Positions 8,825-17,353 of a stretch of DNA of 64,000 nt are shown here, in pieces. Made by a program: the position numbers and the translations under genes. The stretch's first letter is position 1; each line of letters starts with the position of its first letter. Below the pieces are notes generated by a model. It was not told where the DNA came from. It saw only the letters and a list, made by a program, of their open reading frames with translations, and did not search any database. This stretch comes from Pseudomonas beijingensis (GTDB taxonomy: Bacteria; Pseudomonadota; Gammaproteobacteria; Pseudomonadales; Pseudomonadaceae). The stretch is from the NCBI RefSeq assembly GCF_030687295.1, contig NZ_CP117425.1, forward strand, positions 6,328,001 to 6,392,000, written 5' to 3'.

Positions 8825-11002
8825 ATGACGTCGTTTCAAAAGGAATTGGAATCAAGGCTAAGCAATCGCATTTTGACTTGCCCTGCAGGGGGTAGATGGA
8901 CCAGCTTTCAGCTCGTCGATGAATTGGGCTCTGGCGAGCCTTATGCGGGACTGTCCTATGTCGCTACCGATTCGGAAGGACAAAAATACCCCGGCAACCT
9001 GGATGCCACGGGTATCGGTAAAGTCACGAACCACTATGCCGGGCCGGTTGCCCTTGCCTTCGAGCAACAGTATCAAGAGCAGGAAAAGCTCTATATAGAA
9101 CTTCAGCGTAGAGCCCACTACCCTCTCAAGATCACCGAACTGCAAGTTCGCGCCGAGCAAACCCGCTACCTGAACCCAAATGCCACCCGCACTCGGGAAA
9201 ATCCGGCACAAGCCTGCGCAGATGATTTTTTCCAGGTAGAAGTTCGGCATCTGGTCAAGCATGTCGCCCATTTGCCCCCCGAGGTGTACCGCCATTACCC
9301 GCACCCGGCAGGGCCGGCACGGCTGATGGGCGAACATGGCAAGCTCGGCGTGGCCCTGATGCCGCACAGACACACGGTGCTTGAAATACGACCGTTGCGC
9401 GCCTTGCGTCCCATGCTGTCCACGCCCCCCGAGTTTTGCGTGCTCAACTTGTATCAACTGGCCCTGTTGTCGACGCTGACCTATTGCCCCTTCGGCCAGA
9501 AACCTGAAAAGGCGCCGATAACAACGCCGGTGAGCTTCACTCGGCAGCCAAGCGTGGGTAATTGGTTCGCCGACGCATTGGCCAAGTTCGAAGAACTCGG
9601 GGAGTTCTATCCGGGCCAGACAAAGCCCTACTACCCGCTGTATGAAGACGTGCCCTACTCCAGACGCCTGGAGATCGTGCCCTTCGACCCGGCGCTCTAC
9701 GCGGTCAATGATCCCGCATTGGGGCTGCGTCAGGAACATCCCGCCAAAGTCCATTTTCTCGACGACACCGGCGAGGAAAACAGTACAAATACCCAGGCCT
9801 ACATCACCCACAACGATGAGCTGATCCTGATAGCCGTGCGCGGCACCCAGCAACTCGCCGACTTCCTGCGCGACGCCGATGCACGTCAAGTGCCGTTTGA
9901 AGAAGGTGTGGGCCAGGTGCATCGAGGATTCTATGGCGCCGCCAAAAAAACTGCGGCCTTCGTGACGCGTTATCTGGACCGGTTCTACGCAGGGCAAAAA
10001 CTGCTGATCTGCGGCCACAGCCTGGGCGGCGCGGTGGCCTTGCTACTCGCAGAAATGCTGCGGCGCAGACCGGAAGGCTACACCCTCCAGCTCTACACCT
10101 ACGGCGCCCCCCGCGCCGCTGATGCCACCTTCACAAAAAACGCCGAAGCCCTGGTGCATTACCGAATGGTCAACCACAACGACCCGATACCCAGCGTGCC
10201 CGGCAGTTGGATGAATACCCAGAGAGGCGTTTATGGCACAGGGTTGGCCCTTGCATTCGCCAACGTACCGGTCGGGCTTTCCGTATTCGTCGCGGGCATC
10301 ACTCGCTGGACGGGCGAACCGTATGAACACCACGGCACCTTGCGGCATTTCCTGCCGGTGGAATTCGGTCGCAAGGAACGCTCCTCCATTCTGTGGATGC
10401 CCCGTTGCGACACCATCACCCAACACGCCGCCTGCGACGTGGCCCTCGAACATAAACATGGCCTGCCGGACCGCCCGGCCCTACTGGCCCAACTCATCCA
10501 GACCGGCAACCACTTCATGGTCCCCAGCTACATCCCCGCTTGCTGGGCGACCTTGCGGCGCTGGCAGCAAGCGCAAATCAGCGGAAGTACGCTGGTGACA
10601 AGACGCGAATATGAATGGATCGACAATGCACTGGCGCGGATTACCCAACAGTTGCGCGATGAAGAGCGTCGCCTGGCGGGAAGGAGCGCGCCCAATGGAC
10701 GTAGCGAAGGCGCCCTCAACGTTGCGCTCATCCGCGAGGTCGACAAGCTGCACAGTACGCGCGCGCGCCTGGCGACACTGCGTACCGCGTCGGTGAGGGA
10801 AAAAGACGTCTATGGGAGCTTGTCGGAACAACCTGAGCAACTGGCCCACAACCTGGCTCGCTGGCAGGCGCATCCGGAGAACAGGGTGGCGGAGCAACTG
10901 GCGATGGCACCGGCCATGGATGACGGCAGTGAATTGATCCGTGGTGGTCACGGGTATGCCATTGGTGAACCGTATACGCTGGATCTTGATTCCATCATTT
11001 GA
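8825..11002 (+). CDS. Class 3 lipase-domain T6SS effector (Tle-like)
   Basis: The 725-residue product carries an alpha/beta-hydrolase core with the nucleophile elbow GHSLGGA, catalytic Ser near residue 399, preceded by ELILIAVRGTQ and followed by YGAPRAADATF and the HNDPIPSVP segment that usually holds the acid/His region of class 3 lipases. An N-terminal region of about 290 residues with no signal peptide probably docks to VgrG or the adaptor. The start at 8825 was chosen over 8783 because AAGGAG lies seven bases upstream. It is the last gene of the vgrG-adaptor-immunity-effector cassette, so an antibacterial phospholipase is the best guess; the Tle subfamily is not assigned. No frame damage is seen. 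Confidence 0.82.
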   Translation: MTSFQKELESRLSNRILTCPAGGRWTSFQLVDELGSGEPYAGLSYVATDSEGQKYPGNLDATGIGKVTNHYAGPVALAFEQQYQEQEKLYIELQRRAHYPLKITELQVRAEQTRYLNPNATRTRENPAQACADDFFQVEVRHLVKHVAHLPPEVYRHYPHPAGPARLMGEHGKLGVALMPHRHTVLEIRPLRALRPMLSTPPEFCVLNLYQLALLSTLTYCPFGQKPEKAPITTPVSFTRQPSVGNWFADALAKFEELGEFYPGQTKPYYPLYEDVPYSRRLEIVPFDPALYAVNDPALGLRQEHPAKVHFLDDTGEENSTNTQAYITHNDELILIAVRGTQQLADFLRDADARQVPFEEGVGQVHRGFYGAAKKTAAFVTRYLDRFYAGQKLLICGHSLGGAVALLLAEMLRRRPEGYTLQLYTYGAPRAADATFTKNAEALVHYRMVNHNDPIPSVPGSWMNTQRGVYGTGLALAFANVPVGLSVFVAGITRWTGEPYEHHGTLRHFLPVEFGRKERSSILWMPRCDTITQHAACDVALEHKHGLPDRPALLAQLIQTGNHFMVPSYIPACWATLRRWQQAQISGSTLVTRREYEWIDNALARITQQLRDEERRLAGRSAPNGRSEGALNVALIREVDKLHSTRARLATLRTASVREKDVYGSLSEQPEQLAHNLARWQAHPENRVAEQLAMAPAMDDGSELIRGGHGYAIGEPYTLDLDSII

Positions 11003-11191
11003 CCGGCGCGGCTGCCAACCTACGGCGGCTGCGCCCGAGGCGTCGGACTGACTTGAGCGCAAACAAGCTCTGTCGCCACGGACCGCGTACGTCTTCAGAT
11101 TAGGTATGCAGCTCTACTGCCTTCTCGAAGGACGGCTAATTTCCTGAGGATCACTAGCTACAAGCCCATTCTTGCTCGCCAAGAGCTTTAC

Positions 11192-11213
11192 AGATCAAAA
11201 AATGATCTTTTTT
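11192..11213 (+). terminator. Probable rho-independent terminator after the effector cassette
   Basis: AGATCA, an AAAAA loop, then TGATCT running into six T residues forms a short intrinsic-terminator-like hairpin. It lies between the lipase stop and the toxin-antitoxin promoter region and could isolate the two transcripts. The stem is only six pairs, so strength is uncertain. Confidence 0.5.
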
Positions 11214-11225
11214 AGGTTGAATGCT

Positions 11226-11301
11226 ATATTTAGCTGCCCAGCTAAATATTGAATTTAAGCTAATATATTGCTCAAGCTGAAAGTTTTGCTGGGCAGCTAA
11301 A
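11226..11301 (+). promoter_or_regulatory. Palindromic operator pair upstream of the AbiE-like operon
   Basis: A 24-base palindrome at 11226-11249 (core TTTAGCTGCCCAGCTAAA, 11-base arms around CC) is followed by an imperfect copy in inverted sense at 11284-11301 (TTTTGCTGGGCAGCTAAA). Centres are 55 bases apart, and the second lies about 20 bases before the start codon of the AbiEi-like gene. AbiEi antitoxins are known to repress their own operons through inverted repeats in the promoter, so this is a likely autoregulatory operator. Protein binding here is inferred. Confidence 0.65.
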
Positions 11302-11321
11302 GATGGGAAAGGAGCTAAGAT

Positions 11322-12437
11322 ATGGAAAAACATCATGATTGGAGCTCCAAGCTTGAGAGTCAGGTCTTGGATAGCTTAGGGCACAGTCTCACTGACGCTT
11401 TTGGGCACGAGGCGCGCCTTAAAGTGCACGCAGGGCATGAAGGTCTAGCCGCAGGCCCTGATGCTGTGATCGAGCTGAGCACGTCAGCTAAAGATCTACA
11501 GATTCTCGTCGAGGTCATTGGCAGTGCTTACCCTCGAGACATCCGAGACGCAGTCTGGCGCCTGGACAGTTTTGAACGAAATCGACTCCACGATATGGAC
11601 AGTGTCCGGATGATTGCAGCGGAGTCGCTGAGCCCTGGCGCAAAAAAAGAATTGAAAGAGAGAGATATCGCTTTTTTTGAGCTAGGTGGAAGCCTCTACC
11701 TCAAGCATGACTCTTGGCTAATTGATATACAGCGACCATCAAAACCCAGCGCCTCAAGGCGAGCGTTACAGCTTTTTACAGGTGCTCGCGAAAATGTCAT
11801 TCATTCGCTGCTAGTGCACAGCCATGAATGGCTGACGGGCACTGAGCTATCAAATTTAGCAGAGACCTCTCAATACACCTGCTCCCTGGTGCTTCAAGAG
11901 CTGACTCAGCGCGAATGGTGCGAATCAGTAGGTGGAGGTCCAACCCGACGCAGACGATTGATCAACCCAGGAGCGTTACTCGACGCGTGGGCCGAGCAAT
12001 GGCAGGCACGAGCACGTGAGAATTCATCCACTTGGTATACGTTTGTGGAAAGCCCAAAGCACCTGCTTGCACGGGTTGCAGAAACAGTTGCCGAAAAGCA
12101 GATCGATTTTCCATGGGCATTCACAGGGACCGCTGCTGGCAACGTATTCGCACCATTGCTAACAAGCACAGACACTGTCGACCTGATTGTCCCTAAGGGC
12201 TATGCAGAAGACATGGCCGATATGCTCAGGCTCAAGCCCGCAAAAAAAGGGCCGAACGTCACCATCACAGAGCGTGAAGGCGCTAGCTTGCTGTTTAGGC
12301 AGTCCCATCCCGAATTCCCTGCATATTTTGTAAGCCCATACATTCTGTATCTCGATCTCCTTGATGGTCGAGGGCGAAACAAAGAGCTGGCTGAGCACAT
12401 TAGGAAATTTTTGGAGGTTGAATGGGCAAGGAATTGA
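11322..12437 (+). CDS. AbiEi-family type IV antitoxin (nuclease-like N-domain plus winged helix)
   Basis: The 371-residue product matches a known architecture: an N-terminal restriction-endonuclease-like region (residues about 20-135, with LVEVIGSAYPRDIRDAV and ELGGSLYLKHDSWLIDI), a winged-helix segment (about 145-215, with LTGTELSNLAETSQYTCSLV) ending in GPTRRRRLINPGALLDAW, and a C-terminal domain. Family members act as transcriptional repressor and antitoxin to an AbiEii nucleotidyltransferase. AAGGAG precedes the ATG. The downstream nucleotidyltransferase gene overlaps its end by 16 bases, supporting a bicistronic pair. The palindromes just upstream fit autoregulation. Abortive-infection activity is inferred. 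Confidence 0.8.
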   Translation: MEKHHDWSSKLESQVLDSLGHSLTDAFGHEARLKVHAGHEGLAAGPDAVIELSTSAKDLQILVEVIGSAYPRDIRDAVWRLDSFERNRLHDMDSVRMIAAESLSPGAKKELKERDIAFFELGGSLYLKHDSWLIDIQRPSKPSASRRALQLFTGARENVIHSLLVHSHEWLTGTELSNLAETSQYTCSLVLQELTQREWCESVGGGPTRRRRLINPGALLDAWAEQWQARARENSSTWYTFVESPKHLLARVAETVAEKQIDFPWAFTGTAAGNVFAPLLTSTDTVDLIVPKGYAEDMADMLRLKPAKKGPNVTITEREGASLLFRQSHPEFPAYFVSPYILYLDLLDGRGRNKELAEHIRKFLEVEWARN

Positions 12438-13327
12438 AACCCCGCACGGCTGCGGGGTACGACGTTGATATGACAAACGCCTGTGAGAGGACCTTACTCA
12501 CACTACTCAGTGCGTTTGGTAATTTGAAAGACACATTGCGCTTAATCGGCGGCCTAGTGCCTCGCTACCTGACCCCAGAGGCACCACCAGAGGTGCCAAT
12601 GCATGCGGGTACGTCTGATGTAGACCTTGTGCTGAACCTAGAAGTCCTGGCGACCGGCAACGAATACGCCAGCCTTGCCGATCAGTTGAAGGCGCGAGGC
12701 TTTGTACGTTGGGTCGAGGATGGAAAACCAACGTCTTGGAGATGGCGCAGACAAGTTGATGAGCATATTGAGGTCGTCGTAGAGCTACTACGTGATGCCG
12801 GTGACGAGCAACCTGGAAAGGCCGTGAGCGTTAGCGGCGAGCAGGTCTCAGCACTGACCATCAAACACGCCAGAATCGTGCACGACTGGTATCAAGAAAA
12901 AGAGGTCGGTGCTCAACTGCTCGACGGCGGAGGAATGTCGGTCGACATCATACGGTTTGCAGACGTGCCTGCATTTGTGATTCTGAAAGCTATTGCCCTT
13001 GACCAGCGGCAAGAGAACAAAGATGCAGCGGACCTCATCCATGTAGTTCAATACTCAGGCTCACTTGAAAACGTGGCCAGGCTTTTTGTTGAGCGAATTC
13101 GCACGGGGCAGCATGCAGAGGCCGTGAGCGATGGGTTGGCTGCATTGGCCCGGCGCTTTGGCGACGATAAATTCAGCGATGGGTTTGAAAAGGTAGGGTC
13201 AGTCGCATACGCACGGTTTCATGGCGGCGAAGATGAAGACGATCTGATTAGCGCACAGCGCTATGCGGCAGGCTTGATTCAAGGTTTGCTCGCAGAAATC
13301 GAAGCTCAAATGGCGAAAGCTACCTGA
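12422..13327 (+). CDS. AbiEii/AbiGii-type nucleotidyltransferase toxin
   Basis: The 301-residue product has the nucleotidyltransferase signature: GG at residues 43-44, then GTSDVDLVL at 63-71 with the two metal-binding aspartates (Asp66, Asp68), and a later NKDAADLIHVV segment typical of AbiEii proteins. The family modifies RNA or proteins with nucleotides and is held in check by AbiEi. GGAGG lies four bases before the ATG, inside the end of the preceding antitoxin gene, so translation is probably coupled. A start at 12470 is possible. The catalytic motif looks intact. An IS66 remnant abuts its 3' end, a hint that the pair sits in mobile-element debris. Confidence 0.8.
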   Translation: MGKELKPRTAAGYDVDMTNACERTLLTLLSAFGNLKDTLRLIGGLVPRYLTPEAPPEVPMHAGTSDVDLVLNLEVLATGNEYASLADQLKARGFVRWVEDGKPTSWRWRRQVDEHIEVVVELLRDAGDEQPGKAVSVSGEQVSALTIKHARIVHDWYQEKEVGAQLLDGGGMSVDIIRFADVPAFVILKAIALDQRQENKDAADLIHVVQYSGSLENVARLFVERIRTGQHAEAVSDGLAALARRFGDDKFSDGFEKVGSVAYARFHGGEDEDDLISAQRYAAGLIQGLLAEIEAQMAKAT

Positions 13328-13333
13328 CTCAGG

Positions 13334-13584
13334 CTGTCCACCACCAAAGCTCACTGCGATGATGGTCGAGTCGAAATCGACAATAGCTACGCCGAACGGG
13401 CATTGCGCGCCGAGGCATCGGGTCGCAAATTACCTGTTTGCTGGTTCCGACGCCGGCGGAGAACGAGCCGCTGCGACATACAGCCTGCGGGGTTCGACCA
13501 AACTCAACGGCCTGAACCCGCAGGTCTTGACCTACGTACCGGAACGCATCGCCGAGCACCCGATAGCTGCCGCCCTGAGACGTG
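13334..13584 (+). pseudogene. IS66-family transposase, C-terminal remnant
   Basis: Translated pieces match the IS66 TnpC C-terminus. DDGRVEIDNSYAERALRA occurs in one frame; NYLFAGSDAGGERAAATYSL, KLNGLNPQ and ERIAEHPI follow in the next frame. The switch falls at about 13427-13431, in GCAAATTACC, where two A residues seem missing relative to the usual GRKNYLFAG. Only about 80 C-terminal residues remain; no start, no DDE catalytic core and no terminal inverted repeats were found. It is a dead relic that marks past transposition beside the AbiE-like pair. Confidence 0.85.
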
Positions 13585-13623
13585 TCTCTCACACTCACAA
13601 AACACTGCGAGGCTGCCTGACCC

Positions 13624-14203
13624 ATGGCTAAAATTGTTCCCTTGCCTAAGCCCGAGCGCGACTTGTTGCTCCTGCACATCGAGCTGAAGTGGATGACTCC
13701 AACGATTTGGCGTCGGTTCGCAGTGCCTGAAAACATTACCTTGGGCAGGTTGCATCAGGTGATCCAGATCGTGATGGGTTGGGGCGATTACCATCTGCAT
13801 GAATTTGAAATTGCCGGTGAGAATTACGGCGTGCCCGATCCTGATGGCTGGGGGCCGCCGGTGAATCTGGAAGCTCGTAAAACACTGATCAAGGCACTGA
13901 ACGGAAAGCGGACATTCAATTATCTCTATGACTTCGGTGATGAGTGGCATCACCGTATCAAGGTCGAAAAAACCATTACCCGCTACTGCCTGTCCTCAAG
14001 TGCCGTACTGCCTCGAGGGCGCCAATGCCTGCCCACCGGAAGACGTGGGTGGAGGGCCGGGTTACGAAGTGTTTTTAGAGGCCATGACCAACCCCGAACA
14101 TCCCGAGCACGACGCTACGGTGGAATGGTACGGGGAGATCTTCGACCCGACGTTCTTTGATTGCGAACGCGTGAACCAGTGGTTAAAACGGATCAAGGTC
14201 TGA
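13624..14203 (+). pseudogene. Plasmid pRiA4b ORF-3-like protein, frameshifted
   Basis: The first frame from ATG 13624 gives a typical pRiA4b ORF-3 domain: LLLLHIELKWMTPTIWRRF, then LGRLHQVIQIVMGW, HLHEFEI and FNYLYDFGDEWHHRIKVEK. Homology then jumps to the +1 frame, continuing CLEGANACPPEDVGG and FLEAMTNPEHPEHD to the stop at 14203. One surplus base around 13967-13980 (GAAAAAACCATTACC) explains the break; corrected, the protein would have about 192 residues. The family's function is not established; it is common on plasmids and islands. Either a real pseudogene or a consensus error. Confidence 0.8.
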
Positions 14204-14258
14204 GTGGCAGGCGGGTGTAGTGCGGATGCTTACCTCAGATTAGGTAGGTAACGTGCTG

Positions 14259-14390
14259 CCGCCATCGCGAGCAAGCTCGCTCCCACAGGGGTTGGCGGTG
14301 TGTGCTCATTCTGGGATCAGCTCGGGACGGTCAACGACGCTCAACCTGTGGCGAGGGAGCTTGCTCCCGCTGGGCTGAGTAGCAGCCCCA
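14259..14390. repeat. REP elements, two copies in opposite orientation
   Basis: One copy has the core GCGAGCAAGCTCGCTCCC (14259-14292); a second, diverged copy with GGGAGCTTGCTCCCGC lies at 14347-14390. Both are palindromic Pseudomonas REP sequences, here in a REPIN-like inverted arrangement in the gap after the pRiA4b-like gene. Confidence 0.75.
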
Positions 14391-14597
14391 AAACGGCCGG
14401 CGCATTCCTACAGAAAAACCGCTGCCCCACCGGGTGAGAGCCACGCTTCCTCGCCCCGAATCCTGGGCATTACGAAGGCTTGTTTATTCTCCCACCGCCC
14501 CCCTTCCACCAAGCTACGAATCCTTGCGCCATTGCCTACAACTACGCCAGAATCCGCCCGCTTGTGCGCCTTGCCCATGGGTTCTATCGTTTCCCTG

Positions 14598-14783
14598 CCA
14601 CTGCCCATCAGTGGTCGGGTTTAGTAGCCCGAGGTTGTGTCAGTAAGATGCACGAGCACTCCATCCAAACAGGTTCCTAACCTGTCCTTGATGGTGGCTG
14701 TGCGCAGGGCGCTTCGGCGCGCCGGCAATGCTGATCTCCCCGGTCTACTAACCTGCGTACAGCCGCCACCCTTCTTTTAGTAG
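14598..14783 (+). ncRNA. Structured RNA leader upstream of the DUF6124 gene
   Basis: This gap folds on paper into consecutive perfect hairpins: CCACTG/CAGTGG (14598-14614), TCGGG/CCCGA with loop TTTAGTAG (14615-14632), and ACAGGTT/AACCTGT (14669-14685). A 17-pair stem follows: TGGTGGCTGTGCGCAGG (14692-14708) with CCTGCGTACAGCCGCCA (14752-14768), using two G-U pairs and enclosing a GCGC-TTCG-GCGC tetraloop hairpin (14709-14720). CTACTAA (14745-14751) is complementary both to the hairpin-2 loop and to TTAGTAG at 14777-14783 near the start codon, offering alternative pairings. It ends about 37 bases before the DUF6124 ATG. I do not recognise it as a named Rfam family; a cis-regulatory role is inferred. 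Confidence 0.6.
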
Positions 14784-14819
14784 GGAAGAGGTTGCGGCTT
14801 AACCATGGAGTATCAGCAC

Positions 14820-15179
14820 ATGTTCAAGCCAACACCGAATCCCCCCGAAGCAGATCGCAGCTCTGCGTCCACCAAATCCAAAACTAAGAAACAAGACGAA
14901 GCAGAAAGGCGCGCCTTGGATTTTTACCTGCAACCGAAACCGGAAAAACCCGAAGATGCATCCAAACCGGGCCAGCTCTTCACCGTGGCAAAAAACGCCG
15001 ACAACGAATGCCTGCTCGCCAACCTCAGCGAAAACCTGGCATCCGCCGACGCGATGATCAGCAACCTGGCCTTCGACCTGGAAGGCCCCCGCCGCCACAT
15101 CGCCCTCGGCATCCAGCAATTGATCGAGATGAGTTCATTGCTGGCGAACCGAGCGCTGGATAACGTCGACCCTCGCTAA
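14820..15179 (+). CDS. DUF6124 family small protein
   Basis: A 119-residue product that begins MFKPTPNPPE, a start shared by a family common in Pseudomonas and, to my recollection, assigned DUF6124. The N-terminal half is Lys/Pro/Glu-rich and probably disordered; the C-terminal half (LLANLSENLASADAMISNL to LLANRALDNV) is helical. The ATG at 14820 was chosen over 14805 because GGAG lies nine bases upstream and the product then begins at the conserved MFKP. Function is unknown. It stands alone behind the unusually structured leader described separately, suggesting post-transcriptional control. Confidence 0.75.
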   Translation: MFKPTPNPPEADRSSASTKSKTKKQDEAERRALDFYLQPKPEKPEDASKPGQLFTVAKNADNECLLANLSENLASADAMISNLAFDLEGPRRHIALGIQQLIEMSSLLANRALDNVDPR

Positions 15180-15193
15180 CCGCTACACCACCC

Positions 15194-15394
15194 GTGGCGA
15201 GGGGATTTATCCCCGCTGGGTGGCGAAGCCGCCCCAAAACAGGCTGGCGCATTTCTTCGGAAATACCGCGTCGGCCGGTTTACGACGGCTGCGCCGCCGA
15301 GCGGGAGCAATCTCTGGCCACGGACCGTGTACACCCTTAGTCCGGGCATATAACGTGCTACCGCCATCGCGAGCAAGCTCGCTCCCACAGGGGA
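15194..15394. repeat. REP elements and diverged island repeat
   Basis: Two REP-type palindromes (15194-15235, core GGGGATTTATCCCC; 15361-15394, core GCGAGCAAGCTCGC) flank a segment at about 15285-15350 (CGGCTGCGC, then GCCACGGACCGTGTAC). That segment resembles one at 11032-11100 on the other side of the AbiE/IS66 region. The rest of the gap to 15634 is A/T-rich with no gene seen. Confidence 0.65.
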
Positions 15395-15634
15395 TTGGGG
15401 CTGGGTACCCACTCTGCGACCACCTCGGGATGCTTAGCGACCCGGCCTTTGCGCTGAGTGGTTTCGCAAAGCCCTACGCGCCTTGGAATAAAGCGCGTCG
15501 CAAATCAGTCGAGATTCACTCAATAAAAAAGAACCATATTATTATTTATGAACCAATCTTGATAATTTGGTTTTTAAGGCGCAGGATGATTCCATCTCCT
15601 CTGCTTCGGAGGAACGCTACTGGAGTTGTTCCCT

Positions 15635-16192
15635 ATGAGCGATGAAAAGGCCGAAACGGTCTCCTACACCCTGCGCAACCTGAGCAGCAGCTTGGACAAG
15701 ACCATCGCCGCTGTGGCCAGTACGCTTGGCAAATCGAAAAACACCTTGATCCTTGAGACCTTGGAGCGGGAGTTTTACAACTACATCACCACCTACGCCC
15801 GGTCGAATTTGCTGGTTTCGGCGATGGATGCCGAGCTGGCGAAAAAATTCGGAATCGAGATTCTTCCGGAGTGGTATGAAAGCGTCCACACCATCCAATA
15901 TGACCGCTACCTCAGTACCGAACTTAAATTGGACAGCATCGATAAGGTGGATGCTGTGTTCAAGGGGAACCTCCCGTTGCTTGAGTTGCGTGCCAAGCAG
16001 TTGGTAGACAAGGGTTACCTGAAACTGCCACGGGGCATCTCCTTGACGTTCGCCTTGTTCATCGAAATCGCCAAGCAAGATGAGGTGCTTGTTCGCAAGA
16101 TTCACAAAGGACTGTTCGGAATCAGTGAGAACTTCTACGAATACGTGAACGACATTCGTAAAGCCCTTTCGCTTCCCGCTATCAAGCCCTGA
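15635..16192 (+). CDS. Uncharacterised protein with RHH-like N-terminus, first gene of CHAT/nuclease cassette
   Basis: I do not recognise this 185-residue protein. Its N-terminus (SYTLRNLSSSLDKTIAAVA then GKSKNTLILETLEREF, residues about 9-50) has the strand-helix-helix pattern and spacing of ribbon-helix-helix DNA-binding domains; the remainder is helical without known motifs. The ATG at 15635 has GGAG nine bases upstream; a TTG nine bases earlier is less likely. It lies 77 bases upstream of a PD-(D/E)XK-like nuclease gene and a CHAT-like protease gene on the same strand, so it may regulate them or act as antitoxin or target. All functional statements are inference. Confidence 0.6.
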   Translation: MSDEKAETVSYTLRNLSSSLDKTIAAVASTLGKSKNTLILETLEREFYNYITTYARSNLLVSAMDAELAKKFGIEILPEWYESVHTIQYDRYLSTELKLDSIDKVDAVFKGNLPLLELRAKQLVDKGYLKLPRGISLTFALFIEIAKQDEVLVRKIHKGLFGISENFYEYVNDIRKALSLPAIKP

Positions 16193-16269
16193 ATAGCCAA
16201 TGCCAGAGCTACACCTCATTCACCCTGCTGATTTCGTTCACCTAATAGATGAACAAGGAACTATGACGC

Positions 16270-17289
16270 ATGCTACTCGACCACCTTAGTGAAATTACCG
16301 ACAACCAACACTACCTTGTAAAAACAAGTATTCACTACGACGAATACCTGCACTCGCTAAATAAAATCCTCAACGCTCTTCAGGCTAAAATAGGCGAGAA
16401 GAAAATCAATCGTCTCATCCGAGACAAATTACAAGTTCGCGCCGGAGCTTTTAACGAGAGTCAATATATACAGGCTGCCTGCGAGCTGACAGCCATGAGC
16501 GAGTTCATCGACTATCCAGATGCGGCATTCGTCTACGAAGATAAAATCACTCCCCCTAAAGACGTAGACTTCAGCGTAACGGTCAAAGGAAAAAAATATA
16601 ATCTGGAAGTAAAATGTGCCTCTTACAAAGATGAGACACGCCTCCCTGACGAAGTGACGCTTACGTTTTCAAATAGAATGCCAATCCGCGAACAGGCGCT
16701 TGGAGAGGTGGGTGAGCGCCTGATGTCGAAAGGCAAAATTGTCAAAGAAGGGAAAAATCTAGATAACGTAATGAAAGATTTTCTTGAGTCCACCCAAGAA
16801 AAAGTCAAACAATGCAGAACAGACGACACCAATATATTAATTGTATGCTGTCACGACGAAATTGACATGCAGCTGTGGCGTGGGTACCTATTTGGGGAGG
16901 GTGGATTCTTTACTGAAAGCAGCCCAATCGGACACGAACGATTCGATCACGTAGATTTCGTTCTATTCACCAACACTTATAACAGACACTTCCAATATTT
17001 CAATGATCCGAGGGTATCCAATCACTGGAGCCTCTCTTCCTCTTTTAATTTACTGTACCCGAACAGATTTTCAAAAAAAAGCAAGTCTATATCCGTTGAA
17101 AGCGGACGAGAAAAGCTAAGTGAACTAAATAAAATATTTCCCAACCACAACATAAAATTCGAAGACTACCTGAAGAACCAGGAAGATGTTCCTTCTGGAG
17201 AAAAAAAAGCGACGAAGAGCTTCCTTGGCGTTGCTTGGTACGCCGACAAATTCAAGGCCAACAGTGTTTTTTATTTTCGACAGAGCTGA
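16270..17289 (+). CDS. Uncharacterised PD-(D/E)XK nuclease-like protein
   Basis: A 339-residue protein from a noticeably A/T-rich stretch with codon use unlike core genes. Residues 94-116 read TPPKDVDFSV...KKYNLEVKC, the pattern of a PD-(D/E)XK nuclease core with Asp100 and Glu113-X-Lys115 on adjacent strands. After it come a long helical region and an LIVCCHDEIDMQLW strand. No methylase or helicase partner is nearby. AAGGA precedes the ATG by about ten bases. It sits between an RHH-like gene and a CHAT-like protease gene, with gaps of 77 and 64 bases, so the three may be one operon. Nuclease activity is predicted from the motif only. Confidence 0.6.
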   Translation: MLLDHLSEITDNQHYLVKTSIHYDEYLHSLNKILNALQAKIGEKKINRLIRDKLQVRAGAFNESQYIQAACELTAMSEFIDYPDAAFVYEDKITPPKDVDFSVTVKGKKYNLEVKCASYKDETRLPDEVTLTFSNRMPIREQALGEVGERLMSKGKIVKEGKNLDNVMKDFLESTQEKVKQCRTDDTNILIVCCHDEIDMQLWRGYLFGEGGFFTESSPIGHERFDHVDFVLFTNTYNRHFQYFNDPRVSNHWSLSSSFNLLYPNRFSKKSKSISVESGREKLSELNKIFPNHNIKFEDYLKNQEDVPSGEKKATKSFLGVAWYADKFKANSVFYFRQS

Positions 17290-17353
17290 GTCACGCGCCC
17301 TTATGTGATCAAGACATTATCAATGACAAGCAAGACCACTTGAGTACCTGTAA

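Noticed and set aside
14259..15394. CRISPR-like array from repeated palindromes
   Set aside because: The repeats are REP elements with irregular spacing and alternating orientation; no constant repeat-spacer pattern or cas gene is present.
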